The notes beneath the pieces are model-generated. The model was given only the letters and a program-made list of their open reading frames with translations, did no database searches and was not told the origin of the DNA. Below are positions 32,266 through 43,293 of a DNA stretch of 64,000 bases, piece after piece. Origin of the DNA: Pyrus communis (lineage: Eukaryota > Streptophyta > Magnoliopsida > Rosales > Rosaceae); the NCBI RefSeq assembly GCF_963583255.1, contig NC_084815.1, positions 10,029,724 to 10,093,723 on the forward strand, written 5' to 3'. The position numbers and the translations under genes are program-made. Every line of letters starts with the position of its first letter. The stretch's first letter is position 1.

Positions 32266-33696
32266 TCATGGTGTTGAAAATTCAAGAACATCTACGACTT
32301 GATACACTTGCTCTTCATCCACTTTATCCAAATATGGTTTCAATCGCTGCCCGTTGACTTTAAAAGAGGTGCCATTCTTCATGTTCTCTATCTCCACAGC
32401 TCCATGGGGAAATGTTTGCAAGACTTTGAATGGTCCCACCCACCTAGACTTCAATTTTCCTGGAAAAAGTCTCAAACGTGAGTCAAACAAAAGTACTTTC
32501 ATACCTTGGTGAAACTCCTTCCTTAGGATGGCCTTGTCATGATAGAGCTTAGTCCGTTCCTTGTAGATTTTGGCATTCTCATATGCCTCATTTCTAAGCT
32601 CTTCCAACTCATTAAGTTGGAGCTTCCTTGCTACTCCAGCATCCTTGTAATCAAAGTTGAACTTCTTGATGGCCCAATATGCACGGTGTTCAAGCTCCAT
32701 TGGCAAATGACAAGCTTTCCCAAACACAAGGCGATAAGGACTCATGCCAATGGGGGTCTTGTATGCTGTTCTATATGCCCATAGTGCATCATTTAACCTC
32801 AATGACCAATCCTTCCTTGTAGGGCTCACAGTCTTCATCAAAATGTTCTTGATCTCCCTATTGCTAATCTCCACTTGTCCTGAAGTTTGAGGATGGTACG
32901 GGGTTGCCACTTTGTGATTGATGTTGTACTTCTTCATCAAGGATTCAAAAGGTTTGTTGCAGAAATGGCTGCCACCATCACTAATAATAGCTCTTGGGGT
33001 TCCAAACCTACAAAAAATCACATCTTTAAGAAAATTCAACACAACCTTATGATCATTAGTTCTTGTAGCAATGGCTTCAACCCATTTGGATACATAATCC
33101 ACTGCCACTAATATGTATAAGTAGCCAAAAGAGGATGGAAATGGTCCCATGAAATCGACTCCCCAAACATCGAAGAGTTCCACCACAAAAATGTTGTTTA
33201 ATGGCATCTCATTTCTTCGGCTAATGTTCCCCATTTTCTGGCACCTATCACATTTAGAGCAAAAATCAAAAGCATCTTTGAATAAAGTAGGCCAAAAGAA
33301 ACCAGATTGTAAAACCTTTAGTGATGTCTTTTTGGCACCAAAATGGCCTCCACATGCCAATGTGTGGCTAAACGTTAGAATGCTTTGTTGCTCACTCTCT
33401 GGGACACATCTCCTAATGATTTGATCAGGGCAATATTTAAACAAATATGGTTCGTCCCAAACGTAGTGCTTTACCATGGCAAGGAACTTCTTTCTTTCCT
33501 GAAAAGAAAGGTCATTTCTCATTATACCACAAGCAAGATAATTCACAAAGTCCGCATACCATGGTTCTTTTTCTTGAACAACAAAGAGTTGTTCATCTGG
33601 AAATGATTCATTTAGGGGCAAAGGTTGTCCCACTCCATGGTTTTCATTAAGCCTGGACAAATGGTCAGCCACAACATTATCACTGCCCTTCTTATC
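32266..33696 (-). pseudogene. pol: B1 integrase (end of pol)
   Basis: This part follows the TGA at 33697-33699 in the same frame. It has an HHCC zinc region ([12 protein letters not shown] and CSKCDRCQK), then a DDE core: D in GVDFMGPF, D in [10 protein letters not shown] in GQVEISNRE. The C-terminal module contains [15 protein letters not shown] and ends before a long noncoding region. There is no chromodomain, as in Athila-type elements. The domain itself is uninterrupted, but without readthrough of the upstream stop it would not be made from the polyprotein. The closest relative in the window is T (55345-59068). Confidence 0.85.
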
Positions 33697-35343
33697 TCAA
33701 ATTTCCAAGTCAAACTCTTGTAGTAAGAGTATCCATCTAATCAAGCGTGGTTTAGCATCTTTCTTTGTCATCAAATACCTAATGGCTGCATGATCAGAAA
33801 ACACAATAACTTTAGATCCCACAAGATATGACCTAAACTTTTCTAAGGCAAAAACAACAGCAAGCAACTCCTTTTCAGTTGTGGAATAGTTAAGTTGAGC
33901 ATCATGCAGAGTCCGGCTTGCATAGTAGATCACATGTGGAAGCTTGTTCACCCTTTGCCCTAAAACTGCACCAATAGCATAGTCAGAGGCATCACACATC
34001 AATTCAAAAGGTAAAGACCAATCTGGTGCCATAATAATAGGAGCCGATGTTAGTTCATTTTTCAAAATATTGAATGCATCCATACAAGCCTTATCAAAAT
34101 GAAATACAACATCTTTAGCTAACAGATTGCATAATGGACGAGTGATCATTGAAAAGTTCTTAATGAAACGACGATAAAAACCCGCATGGCCCAAAAAACT
34201 TCTTACTCCCTTCACAGTGGTGGGGGCTACCATATTGGTGATGACGTCAATTTTGGCTTTGTCCACCTCCATTCCTTTGCTAGAGATTACATGCCCCAAC
34301 ACAATTCCTTGTTTCACCATAAATTGGCACTTCTCCCAATTGAGGACCAAATTTGTTTCCTGACATCTTTGAAGTACTAACGATAGATGGTTAAGACATT
34401 CATCAAAAGAGGAACCAAACACTGAGAAGTCATCCATAAATACCTCAATGAACCTTTCTACCATGTCAGAGAAGATGGCCAACATGCATCTTTGGAATGT
34501 TGCCGGAGCATTGCAAAGTCCAAAAGGCATTCTCCGGTATGCAAATGTGCCAAAGGGGCAAGTAAAGGTTGTTTTCTCTTGATCCTCCGGAGCGATTGCA
34601 ATTTGATTGTAGCCTGAGTAACCATCAAGAAAACAATAGTGTGAGTAACCCGCCAATCTCTCAAGCATTTGATCTATGAAAGGCATAGGAAAGTAATCTT
34701 TTCTAGTGCTAGAATTCAACTTCCTGTAATCGGTGCAAACACGCCAACTGGTCGTGGGCTTTGTGGGCACAAGCTCATTGTTTTCATTCCTCATCACAGT
34801 GATTCCCACCTTCTTAGGCACCACCTGAATAGCACTCACCCATTTGCTATCAGAAATGGGATATATGATCCCCACATCTAACAATTTCAACACCTCATTC
34901 CTAACAACTTCCTTCATGTGTGGATTGAGCCTTCTTTGTGGCTCACGGCTTGTTTTTGCTCCTTCCTCCAAAAGGATCCTATGCATGCACATGGTAGGGC
35001 TTATTCCCTTGATATCTGCAATAGACCAACCAAAAACAGATTTGAACTCTTTTAACACCCTAATTAGTTTATCTTCTTCATTTGGGGTGAGATCAGAAGC
35101 GATGATAATTGGAAGAGTTTCAAATTCAGCTAGATATGCATATTTTAGATGTGGTGGAAGTGGTTTAAGTTCAAGTTTTGGTGCTTTAACAGTAGAAGGA
35201 GTTAGATGTGACATTGATGATTCTAAAGGCTCAAAACGAGGTGAAACATTGAAAGGATACAATGCTAATGCTTCCAAAGCAGCTAATTCTTCCATGAGTG
35301 CATCTTCCTCATCAAACTCATCTTGAGATTGACTCAAAACAGT
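33697..35343 (-). pseudogene. pol: B1 reverse transcriptase and RNase H
   Basis: It continues the gag-pro frame after the stop at 35344-35346. The RT has [41 protein letters not shown] and the catalytic FMDD at about residue 300. RNase H shows [25 protein letters not shown] and [10 protein letters not shown]. It ends [10 protein letters not shown] followed by TGA, where T has CGA (EIRDKKG). All catalytic residues visible in T are also here. Before RT is an acidic linker ([16 protein letters not shown]). The frame is otherwise intact, so damage is limited to point nonsense changes. Confidence 0.88.
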
Positions 35344-37644
35344 TTACAATGGTTCATTCGATTGTGTCTGCAAGAACTTAGAGAATACAAGTGAATCAAG
35401 CACATCAATGGCATAACAATCAAGAGATGACGAAGGATGAGAAAGAGATTCAAACACTTTGAATTGAACTGTCTCTCCTAACACTGTCATAGTGAGGAGT
35501 CCATTTTGCACATCAATGATGGTCTTGGCCGTGGCCATGAAAGGTCTCCCAAGCAATATTGGCAACTCACGATCATGTATAGGAGCTTCTTCCATGTCCA
35601 ACACTACAAAATCTGCAGGCAAGATTAGTTTATCAACTTGAACTAGAATATCTTCTACTATACCTCTTGGATATTTCACGGATCTGTCTGCAAGTTGTAA
35701 TGAAATGGTGGTGGCTTTCAAATCTCTCAACCCTAGTTGAAGGTACACTGAATAAGGCATTAAATTGATGCTAGCACCCAAATCAAGCATTGCCTTCTCT
35801 ACTTTCTTATCCCCTATGGTGATGTTGATAGAGAAACTTCCTGGATCCTTGAGCTTTGGTGGAAGTTTTCTTTGCAAAACTGCACTCACATTCTCAGACA
35901 CCACAACCTTCTCATGTGGTCCATACTTCCTTTTGTAGCTGTTTAACTCCTTGAAGAACTTCCCATATGCCGGCATGTTCCTAATGACATCAAGCAAAGG
36001 TAAGTTAACATTCACTTTGCTTAGTATATCAAAAATTTCTTTGAATGACTTATCCTGCTTGCTTTTGGCAAGTCTTCCAGGGAATGGTATTGGTGGAGTG
36101 TATGGTTTCTCGGCCTTGTGAAGATTTGGTGCTTCTAGTGAGGAAGTGGCATGGCTTGGTTCCTCAATTGATTTCTCATTGTCTCCTTGAGTGACACCTG
36201 CATTCACATGATCATATTCATTAGTAACTTCATTGCCAACTCTATTATCAATAACCTTACCACTTCTAAGTGTAGTGATTGCTTTGGCTTGCTCTTGATT
36301 CCTTTGGAGTATCACGGGTTGGCTTGGAAACTTCCCAACCTCTCTTTGGTTCAAGGCATCTGCAATCTGCCCCAATTGCGTCTCCATTTTGGTTAGGGCG
36401 GCTGAATGTTGTTGGAGTGCGCTATTGGTGGAATGTTGGAATTGCAAGGTGTTTTGGGCTAACAATTTAACCGTGTCCTCAAGGGTAGTGGCAGGTTTTG
36501 GTTGGAAATTTTGGGTTGGATTGTTGTTCTTCCATGAAAAGTTGGGATGATCTCTCCAACTCGGGTTATATGTATTGGAATACATATCATTCCTTGGTCT
36601 TTGGTTGTAAGAATTCATGAGGTTCACTTGTTCTTGAACATACTCGGGGTAAGCTTCCCTAGATGGGCATTGGTGAGTAGGATGGCTTGGTATGTTGCAA
36701 ATGGCACACACTTCATTAGCTTTTGGCACCATGTTGAGCACGGATTCAAGCTTCCTTTCTAGGTTAGCTACCTGCAACAAAAGCTCATGATTAGAACTTG
36801 TTTCATAAACTCCAACTTTCTTACCCCTTAAATCTTTGTGTTGAGCATTAGACCCCAACATCTCATAAATGTTATATGACTCTTGAGCATTCTTTTTCTT
36901 CAATGCTCCACCTGCTGCATTATCCACAGTTGATTGACAATTTTGGGTTAGTCCATCATAGAAAATTTGCATTTGTAAGTGAAAAGGTAACCCATGGTGT
37001 GGACATTGTATCAAGAGGCCTTTAAAACGCTCCCAACACTCATTGAAAGGTTCACCATCATCTTGTTTGAAGTTGAAGATTTGTCCCCTTAATGTGGCTG
37101 TCTTTTGAGTGGAAAAGAACTTCTCCAAGAACTTCTTAGCCACGGCATCCCATGTAGTGAGGGAACCTGGTGTTAGAGTCATCAACCAACTCTTGGCCCT
37201 ATCTTTCAAGGTGTAAGGAAACACCCTCATCCTCAAATTCGCTTCACTCACTCCCTGCAAAGGTAAACCACTCACAACATTGTAAAACTCTTTAATATGA
37301 GCTAAAGGGTCTTCATTAGGTAAGCCATAAAATGAAGGAAACATATGGAAATGTGAAGATTTGAGATCATAGTTTCTAGCTTCTGTGGGCAGCAAGATGC
37401 ATGAAGGTGAATTTGGTATGATTGGTTGAGCAAAGTCCTCCAAAGCACGAAGTTCATCTTCGTTGCCCGCCATCTCTTCTTCTCTTTCCCAATTAAATTG
37501 CTCAGATTCTTTACTTGTTGAACTAGGTGAATTCCCTTCCTCTTCCTCACGGTCAAAGGGTGAACTTGATGGCACAAAGTTGTCCAAAGTGTGGCCCTTC
37601 AACCGTTCAATTCTTTGGCCTAACTCAACAAGTTTATTTGACAT
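35344..37644 (-). CDS. gag: B1 gag-protease
   Basis: The 766-codon ORF starts with ATG at 37642-37644, eight bases after a TTTCAGGT motif. An acidic N-terminus is followed by the gag domain from about residue 97 (FHMFPSFYGLPNEDP, through LKDRAKSWLMTLTPGS, FLEKFFSTQKT, FNECWERFKGLL). A CCHC zinc knuckle lies at about 313-330 (C-AI-C-NIPS-H-PTHQ-C). A spacer leads to an aspartic protease near residue 615 with LDLGASINLMP and ILLGRPFMATAKTIIDV. DLGA replaces the usual DTG, as in Athila elements. It ends with TAA, beyond which the frame stays open into RT. It would make capsid and protease. Confidence 0.9.
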   Translation of the reverse strand: MSNKLVELGQRIERLKGHTLDNFVPSSSPFDREEEEGNSPSSTSKESEQFNWEREEEMAGNEDELRALEDFAQPIIPNSPSCILLPTEARNYDLKSSHFHMFPSFYGLPNEDPLAHIKEFYNVVSGLPLQGVSEANLRMRVFPYTLKDRAKSWLMTLTPGSLTTWDAVAKKFLEKFFSTQKTATLRGQIFNFKQDDGEPFNECWERFKGLLIQCPHHGLPFHLQMQIFYDGLTQNCQSTVDNAAGGALKKKNAQESYNIYEMLGSNAQHKDLRGKKVGVYETSSNHELLLQVANLERKLESVLNMVPKANEVCAICNIPSHPTHQCPSREAYPEYVQEQVNLMNSYNQRPRNDMYSNTYNPSWRDHPNFSWKNNNPTQNFQPKPATTLEDTVKLLAQNTLQFQHSTNSALQQHSAALTKMETQLGQIADALNQREVGKFPSQPVILQRNQEQAKAITTLRSGKVIDNRVGNEVTNEYDHVNAGVTQGDNEKSIEEPSHATSSLEAPNLHKAEKPYTPPIPFPGRLAKSKQDKSFKEIFDILSKVNVNLPLLDVIRNMPAYGKFFKELNSYKRKYGPHEKVVVSENVSAVLQRKLPPKLKDPGSFSINITIGDKKVEKAMLDLGASINLMPYSVYLQLGLRDLKATTISLQLADRSVKYPRGIVEDILVQVDKLILPADFVVLDMEEAPIHDRELPILLGRPFMATAKTIIDVQNGLLTMTVLGETVQFKVFESLSHPSSSLDCYAIDVLDSLVFSKFLQTQSNEPL

Positions 37645-38370
37645 ATACTACCTGAAACAAAGTAACACAAGTGTGAATGAAAATCAAGAAGCAAAAAACA
37701 ATGAAAAGAACAAAATAAACTTAAAAACGTTTGAAAAGACTCAAGGGATGTGGAACTAAACTCTTAGAACACTTAAACAATCCTAAAACCCAAAACAGCA
37801 ACTAGAAGACTCAAAATTGCCTAAAAACCACTTTCTGGGCAGTTTTGAGCACCTACACTAATTTGGACGAAAATTGGATGGAAACTTGAATCAAAACACT
37901 TATAAACACAAATCAAAACACTTTCTAACTAATTTGGACAAAACAAAGACTCAAAGGATTCAAAACAGATTCACAAGACTCAAAACAAGCTAAAAACTCT
38001 CAAAACTGCCTAAAAACACAAACTGGGCAGTTTTGACACTAAACTCAATTTGGACGAAAATTAGGTTTGAGCTTGACTCAAAATGCTTCAAAACACAAGA
38101 TAAGACAGATTCTAAGCCTAAAACCTAACAAAATATGGGGGAAATTGTATTTGGACGAAATGCAATTAAATGGTCAGATTATAACAAAAGCAGATTGTAA
38201 AGCAAGTTGATGTAAACCAATGGATAATGGAATGGCTAAGGGATTCTTTTCCACACCTGAAATGTATGCAACTTAAATCAACTTCCAATTATCAAATCGA
38301 CAAGTTATGAACCTTGACACTAATCAAAATAGCAAACAAGCAAACAAGCAATTACAAGGGACTGAAATCA
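37645..38370 (-). other. B1 untranslated leader
   Basis: About 0.7 kb between primer site and gag. It contains two stem-loops of the type found in family A U5: arms 37810-37821 and 37838-37849 (one mismatch, 16-nt loop), and arms 37999-38010 and 38026-38036 (15-nt loop). In family A these lie in the LTR; here they lie after the PBS. A pyrimidine tract and CAG (3' splice site-like) stand just before the gag ATG. Confidence 0.7.
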
Positions 38371-38389
38371 GTCCCCGGCAACGGCGCCA
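38371..38389 (-). other. Primer-binding site of B1
   Basis: On the minus strand TGGCGCCGTTGCCGGGGAC, four bases after the 5' LTR. It complements the 3' end expected for plant tRNA-Asp (ending CAACGGCGCCA). Confidence 0.92.
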
Positions 38390-38393
38390 TTTT

Positions 38394-40277
38394 TGTTGAT
38401 GTATAATTCCTTCCTAATGCTAGAATATATTTAGTATAATGGCACAAGCAAGGGTGTCGAATCCACAGGGACTAATTGGACCTATGTAACTACTTGTTTG
38501 CAAGAAATCTAAGAAATGAATCAAACTAGTCTAAATAGGCAGATTTGAATCAAACTAATCAAACTATGCAGATTTGTTGTTTTAACTTGAAAGCATAAGA
38601 GAATGAAGTAAACACAAATCAATGAATCAACAACCAATATAATGAGATAGTATCAATGGAAATGAAACTAGGGATTCGATTTCACCATTGCTCAATTAAA
38701 TCCATGTTTGTTAAGTTGGTTTATACTCATTCATCTACAAATTTCTTGAGTTTGTTTCACTTGGATATGATCAACCATATGATGTGTGGATTTGATCAAA
38801 TGTCTATAATCTTGAACCTAATTGTGATGTGCAACTTTGGTTCATAATCTAGAGTATGTAATGCACAAGAAACGTTCACTAAACCAAAGGGAACACTTGG
38901 CAGGATGTTTGCCAATCTTTCCCTTCATTCATTCACAAATCCACCAATATTAGACATGATGTATGTTTTAATCTTGGCTAAATAACTTGTGGTTAACTCA
39001 AATGGCGATCAAGCATACAAATCAACCCACAAATTCACAATTATAACAGAGAATGAATCAAGAACTAGGTAGACAAACTGAGCATTCTAACTTAATTACA
39101 TAGCAAACTTTGCAAGGTTACATCGAATCCCTAGAGGAAGCTTAGTTACAATTCATGTCTACAAAAGATTTGACATAAAAGTATAAAACATGAATGAACA
39201 CAGAATTGATAAGAATGAACCCTTGAAGCAAAACTGATGTTGAAGTCCTTGAAGAGTTCCTTGGTGTTGCTTCTCTAAATGTGGTGCGGATGAAGTAGAT
39301 TGGTTTGGTTTGAATGGTTTCTGCCCTTAGGACAGAAATGGACAGAGAATGGAGTGAAATGGGAGAGGTTATGGGTGTGTAAATGGACTGAAATCAGAGG
39401 AAAACTTGCGGATGGAAAAGGGAGAGAATAATGGACAGTTTCTGTGAAAGGAAAAGAATGTAGAATCCAATCCAATGGAGAGGGCGAATTAGTGTGTATG
39501 ATGGACAGAAAATGGAGCCAAATAGAGTGTGTGTGATCCCCCAACATTCAGATTGGATCTAGCCTTTGTTTACTCAGATGGCAGAGCATAATTTAGGTGG
39601 AATGATGGGTTTCTGAGTGTAGTGGACGCATGGCTTGGACAACTCTGCAAGTATGTGTTTTGTTTAATCAAAATGCATGTGTAAAGTCTGCCACAAGGGA
39701 GTGGAACCTGCAAAGGTCAATTGGAGCACCAGAAAATGTTTATACAAGTCTGAAAATGGGAAGAACACACGGCATGGACAAAGGAATGGGTTGGGTTTCT
39801 GAAATGATGGCATGAAATGGAATTTCTGGAATAAAGGATGCAAGGAATGGACATAATCTGCAGGTATGTGGATATTTAATCCAAGAAACATGTGCAAAGT
39901 CTGCCACAAGGGAGTGGACAATCTGAACTTGGTTAGAATAATCTGGAATTGGGTATGGACATGCACGGCACAAGGTATGAACATGCATGTGAATGCATGT
40001 TTTGATGTTTTTAAAAGTGCATAATCTGATTTGGAACCAAATGGGAGTGCACGGGCAGGTTGTGGACATGCATGTGATTGCATGTTTTTGCCTTGTTTAG
40101 AACCACCCAAAGTGACTCCAACGCATCACTTTCTGTTTAGAACCATCCAATGTGGTCGAATTACACACTTGGCTGCACACTAACACAAAACAATGTAAAA
40201 CGCAACTAGTTTAATCCAAAACATTACAAAGACACCAAATAAGGGAGATATAGATGCATGCAAAATGTGACTTATCA
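38394..40277 (-). mobile_element. 5' LTR of B1
   Basis: 1884 bp, same ends as the 3' LTR, followed on the right by the target duplication gttcc (40278-40282). The only difference noticed from the 3' LTR is at 39276. Confidence 0.93.
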
Positions 40278-40282
40278 GTTCC

Positions 40283-40504
40283 TTCCTTCAAGCATGTTAC
40301 AAAAACGAATTTTTCTTTTATGATTGCATGTGAAGTCATACATTATAACCATAACTAAGCATAAACCAAGAGTAAATCAAACTTTTCTCTATGTTTATAA
40401 CTCTTTTTAACAGTCATGCAATTACAAACCAAATCCTTATCATTGTGTTGGAAGGTACCCTAAGACACAAACTCACAAAAACGACTCAAAACACTCTTTT
40501 TAGG
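40283..40504 (-). other. M internal region, last part before H3
   Basis: Inverted homologue of about 9850-10075 in H1. It joins exactly to 28649 once B1 and one copy of gttcc are removed. It is interrupted at 40505 by H3, with ttagg as the left target bases. Confidence 0.8.
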
Positions 40505-43000
40505 TGATAGGAGCATATTCATGCGACTTAAATGGCTTGTTCTCGTGCATTTACGTTATGTTTCTTTAGTTATTTTAGTCCTTAAAGCTATTTTCGTGTG
40601 TTTGTAGGTCCAAAGGGCTAAAGGAGCAAAAAGATGCATTTTGGAGACTTTTGGAGCACTTTTGGGCTAAGGATGGATAGCTTATGCTTGGCGCCAAAAT
40701 GTTGGACGAAATTGAAGACCAAAGTGTTGGAACTTTGTTCCCTTTAGTTTTAGGACATTTAAACCTTTCCAATTCCCTTATGCCGTGCATCTCCACCTTT
40801 CTCCCAAAACCATACACATGCTCCCATTACTTATCATAATCACATATCATATCACTTATCATTCACCACTTATCGTTCATCACTTATCATTCACCACTTA
40901 TCACTTATCATATCATTCACCACTTATCATTCATCAAACACATGCATTCACATGTTTGCACAATCTGCCATCATTCCAACCAAAACCGTGCACATGCTAT
41001 CACATGCATTCACATGCACTTGTTCCTCCATCATTCCATCCTTTAAAACATTGCACATGCACTTTAAACATTCACCCACATGCATTTCCACCCACATGCT
41101 ATCCCATTTCAGATTGTCATTTCCCCTTTAATCAACACATGCATCCCCTCACCAAGAAATCATTCATTCCACATGCAATCAGAAAATCCACTTCATAACA
41201 CATGCATCTTGGCAGATTTCACATGCACTCATGCACATTCACCTTAATCATTCACATAGCTTTAATTCACATGCAAACACATTGCATTACCATTCACCAC
41301 CAGAAAATCACCATCATTGCCGTGAGTTTCATACACTTTCCAGCCATTCCACATGCCATTGTCATTCCACTTCATTTCACCTTGCATTTTCAGATTATTC
41401 CTTCATCCTTGCACCACACATTCATTGCACATGCTTTCACATTCAACACACATCCAGAAATCCTCTTAAAACCGTGCATTCCCTTTCATTTCTGTCAACA
41501 CACATGCAATTCCAGATTTCACATGCACACACAAACATTAGCACATGCAACCTAGCTGTCATGTTCCCCCCATTTCACCTATAAATACTCATTCATTCAT
41601 TCTCATTCATACACAATTCATTTCACAACAGAAATTGGTCCCTTGGGGCCATGCCCTTCACAAAGTCCATCCATTCCATTCATACACTTCATCCATTGCA
41701 GAAATGTAGACCATAAACCCCCCTTTGTGCCGTGACTCTCCCTTACAATCCAAACATCATCCTTCCATTTCCATAATTCCCCAATCCATTCAACACACCA
41801 ACAACATCCCTTAGACCTTGTGCTACGACGAAGAGGAAGATAAGAGGGCCTAAACGTTCATACAATTCAAGTTTGAGTTGTTGGAATGTTTAGGTGTTTC
41901 TTTGATTCTACATCAGTTTTGCTTCAAGGGTTCTTTCTTCTTATTAATTCTATGTTCATTCATGTTTTTATGTTAAATCCTTTGCAAACATGAATTGTAA
42001 CTAATCCTCCTCTATGGATTCGATGTAGCCTTGCAAAGTTTGCCATGTAGTTAATTCGGAATTCTCATTTAATCTATCTATTTCTTGCTTCATTCTCCGA
42101 TTTAATTGTGACTTAGTGTGTTGATTTTAATGCTTGATCATCATTTGAATTAACCACAGGTTGTTTAGCCAAGATTAAAGCACACATCATGCATAATCTT
42201 GGTAGATATGTGAATGAATGAAGGGAATGTTTTGCAAACATCCTGCCGAGTGTTCCCTTTGGTTTTGTGAAAGTTTCTTGTGCACTACATAGTCTTGATT
42301 AGGAACCAAAGTTGCACATCACAATTAGGCTCATAATTAGAGACATTTGATCAAATCCACACATCATATGGCTGATCATATCTAAGTGAAACAAACCCAA
42401 GAAATAAGTAGAGGGATGAGTATAATCTGATTTAACAAGCATGGACTTGGCTTAGCAATGGTGAAATCGAATCTTTAGCTTCATCTTCATTGGTACTATC
42501 TTATTTTATTAGTTGTTGATTCATTCATCTTGTGTTTACTTCATTTCCTTATGCTTTAATTTATAATCTGTTTGTTTCCAAGTTTCTGTTTTTTTTTTTT
42601 TATTTCAAGTTTTATTCAAAACCAATCCCCCATTCCTTTTAAAGTGTTAGATTAGTTAGAAATACATTTAGTTTGTGTTTGTAAGTGTTTTGATTCATTT
42701 TGTTTCCCAAATTCGTCCAAAGTACTCAAGGTGCTCAAAACTGCCCAGAAAGTGATTTTAAGGCAGTTTTGAGTGTTTTGGTGCTGTTTTGAGTTTTTGG
42801 TTTGTTTTAGTGTTTTAAAGTTTAGTTTTGCATTCCTTGAGTCTAGTATAGTGTTTCATATTGTTATTTTACGTTTTTGAGTCAAATCCAAGTGGTTAAC
42901 AATCCCTCCTAATCCCCGGTCTAGAACGATCCCTACTTATACATATACTACAATTTGACGAAAAGAGGGTTTAATTTGGGTGCGTATAAATCTCGCATCA
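40505..43000 (+). mobile_element. 5' LTR of non-autonomous element H3 (mosaic LTR)
   Basis: It runs TGATAGGAGCATATTCATGCG to TCTCGCATCA (2496 bp) and is followed by a PBS. U3 has about 14 CATGCA motifs and a minisatellite (40826-40933). TATAAATA is at 41580-41587. A block of about 650 bp (41910-42559) is of family B type. A U5 stem-loop is at 42734-42773. It has the same length and structure as solo LTR A4. The 3' LTR of H3 lies beyond the window. Confidence 0.9.
41910..42559 (+). other. Family B-like block inside the H3 LTR
   Basis: From ACATCAGTTTTGCTTCAAGG to TTATGCTTTAA this matches 4230-4895 of the family B solo LTR at roughly 85-90 percent by eye. The sequence on either side is family A. 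Other family A LTRs have different sequence here. It marks a past recombination between families, shared with A4 (about 15391-16038, inverted). Confidence 0.8.
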
Positions 43001-43005
43001 AATTT

Positions 43006-43043
43006 TGGCGCCGTTGCCAGGGATTAGAAAATTTGCTAATCCC
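43006..43043 (+). other. Primer-binding site and adjoining hairpin of H3
   Basis: TGGCGCCGTTGCCAGGGA (one mismatch to T) is followed by a hairpin with arms GGGATTAG (43020-43027) and CTAATCCC (43036-43043). The 5' arm overlaps the end of the PBS, as in T (50581-50604). Confidence 0.8.
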
Positions 43044-43119
43044 TTGGATTGTTTTATTTTTGTTTGTTTTTCTTCCAGATTCTTAATCTTGTTTTGTTTC
43101 TTGTTTTAGGTACTAGTTT

Positions 43120-43164
43120 ATGACTCGGAGTTCTCATCCAATTCGTGAACATATCCTGGATTGA
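43120..43164 (+). pseudogene. Gag start fused to pol end (14 codons) in H3
   Basis: MTRSSHPIREHILD then stop, followed by TTGGGTTCTTCATCC from behind pol. The junction is the same as in H2 (18215-18259), so the deletion is inherited by a family rather than being two separate accidents. Confidence 0.85.
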
Positions 43165-43293
43165 TTGGGTTCTTCATCCGACTGCAAGACGTAAAAGAAA
43201 GCGCTACTTGGGAGGCAACCCAATGCACTGAGAAAAAAAAAAAAAATTTCATTTATTAAAAAAAAGATACTAAACATGGAGAAAGGTGGAGCT

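Larger units (their letters stand above)
28650..40277 (-). mobile_element. B1, full-length family B Athila-like retrotransposon
   Basis: A complete element of 11,628 bp on the minus strand. The two LTRs are 1884 bp each (28650-30533 and 38394-40277). The target duplication gttcc lies at 28645-28649 and 40278-40282. PBS, leader, one gag-pro-pol frame, a 1.7-kb noncoding 3' region and PPT are all present. Reading the LTRs against each other I noticed a single difference (29532 C, 39276 T), which points to a very recent insertion. Two in-frame stop codons prevent a full polyprotein, so this copy probably moved with help or was damaged since. No env-like frame is visible. Confidence 0.93.

Noticed and set aside
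34186..36762. Plus-strand frames opposite gag-pol of B1 (also 52189-52635 and 53789-54289 opposite T)
   Set aside because: They are shadows of the conserved gag-pol codons on the other strand.
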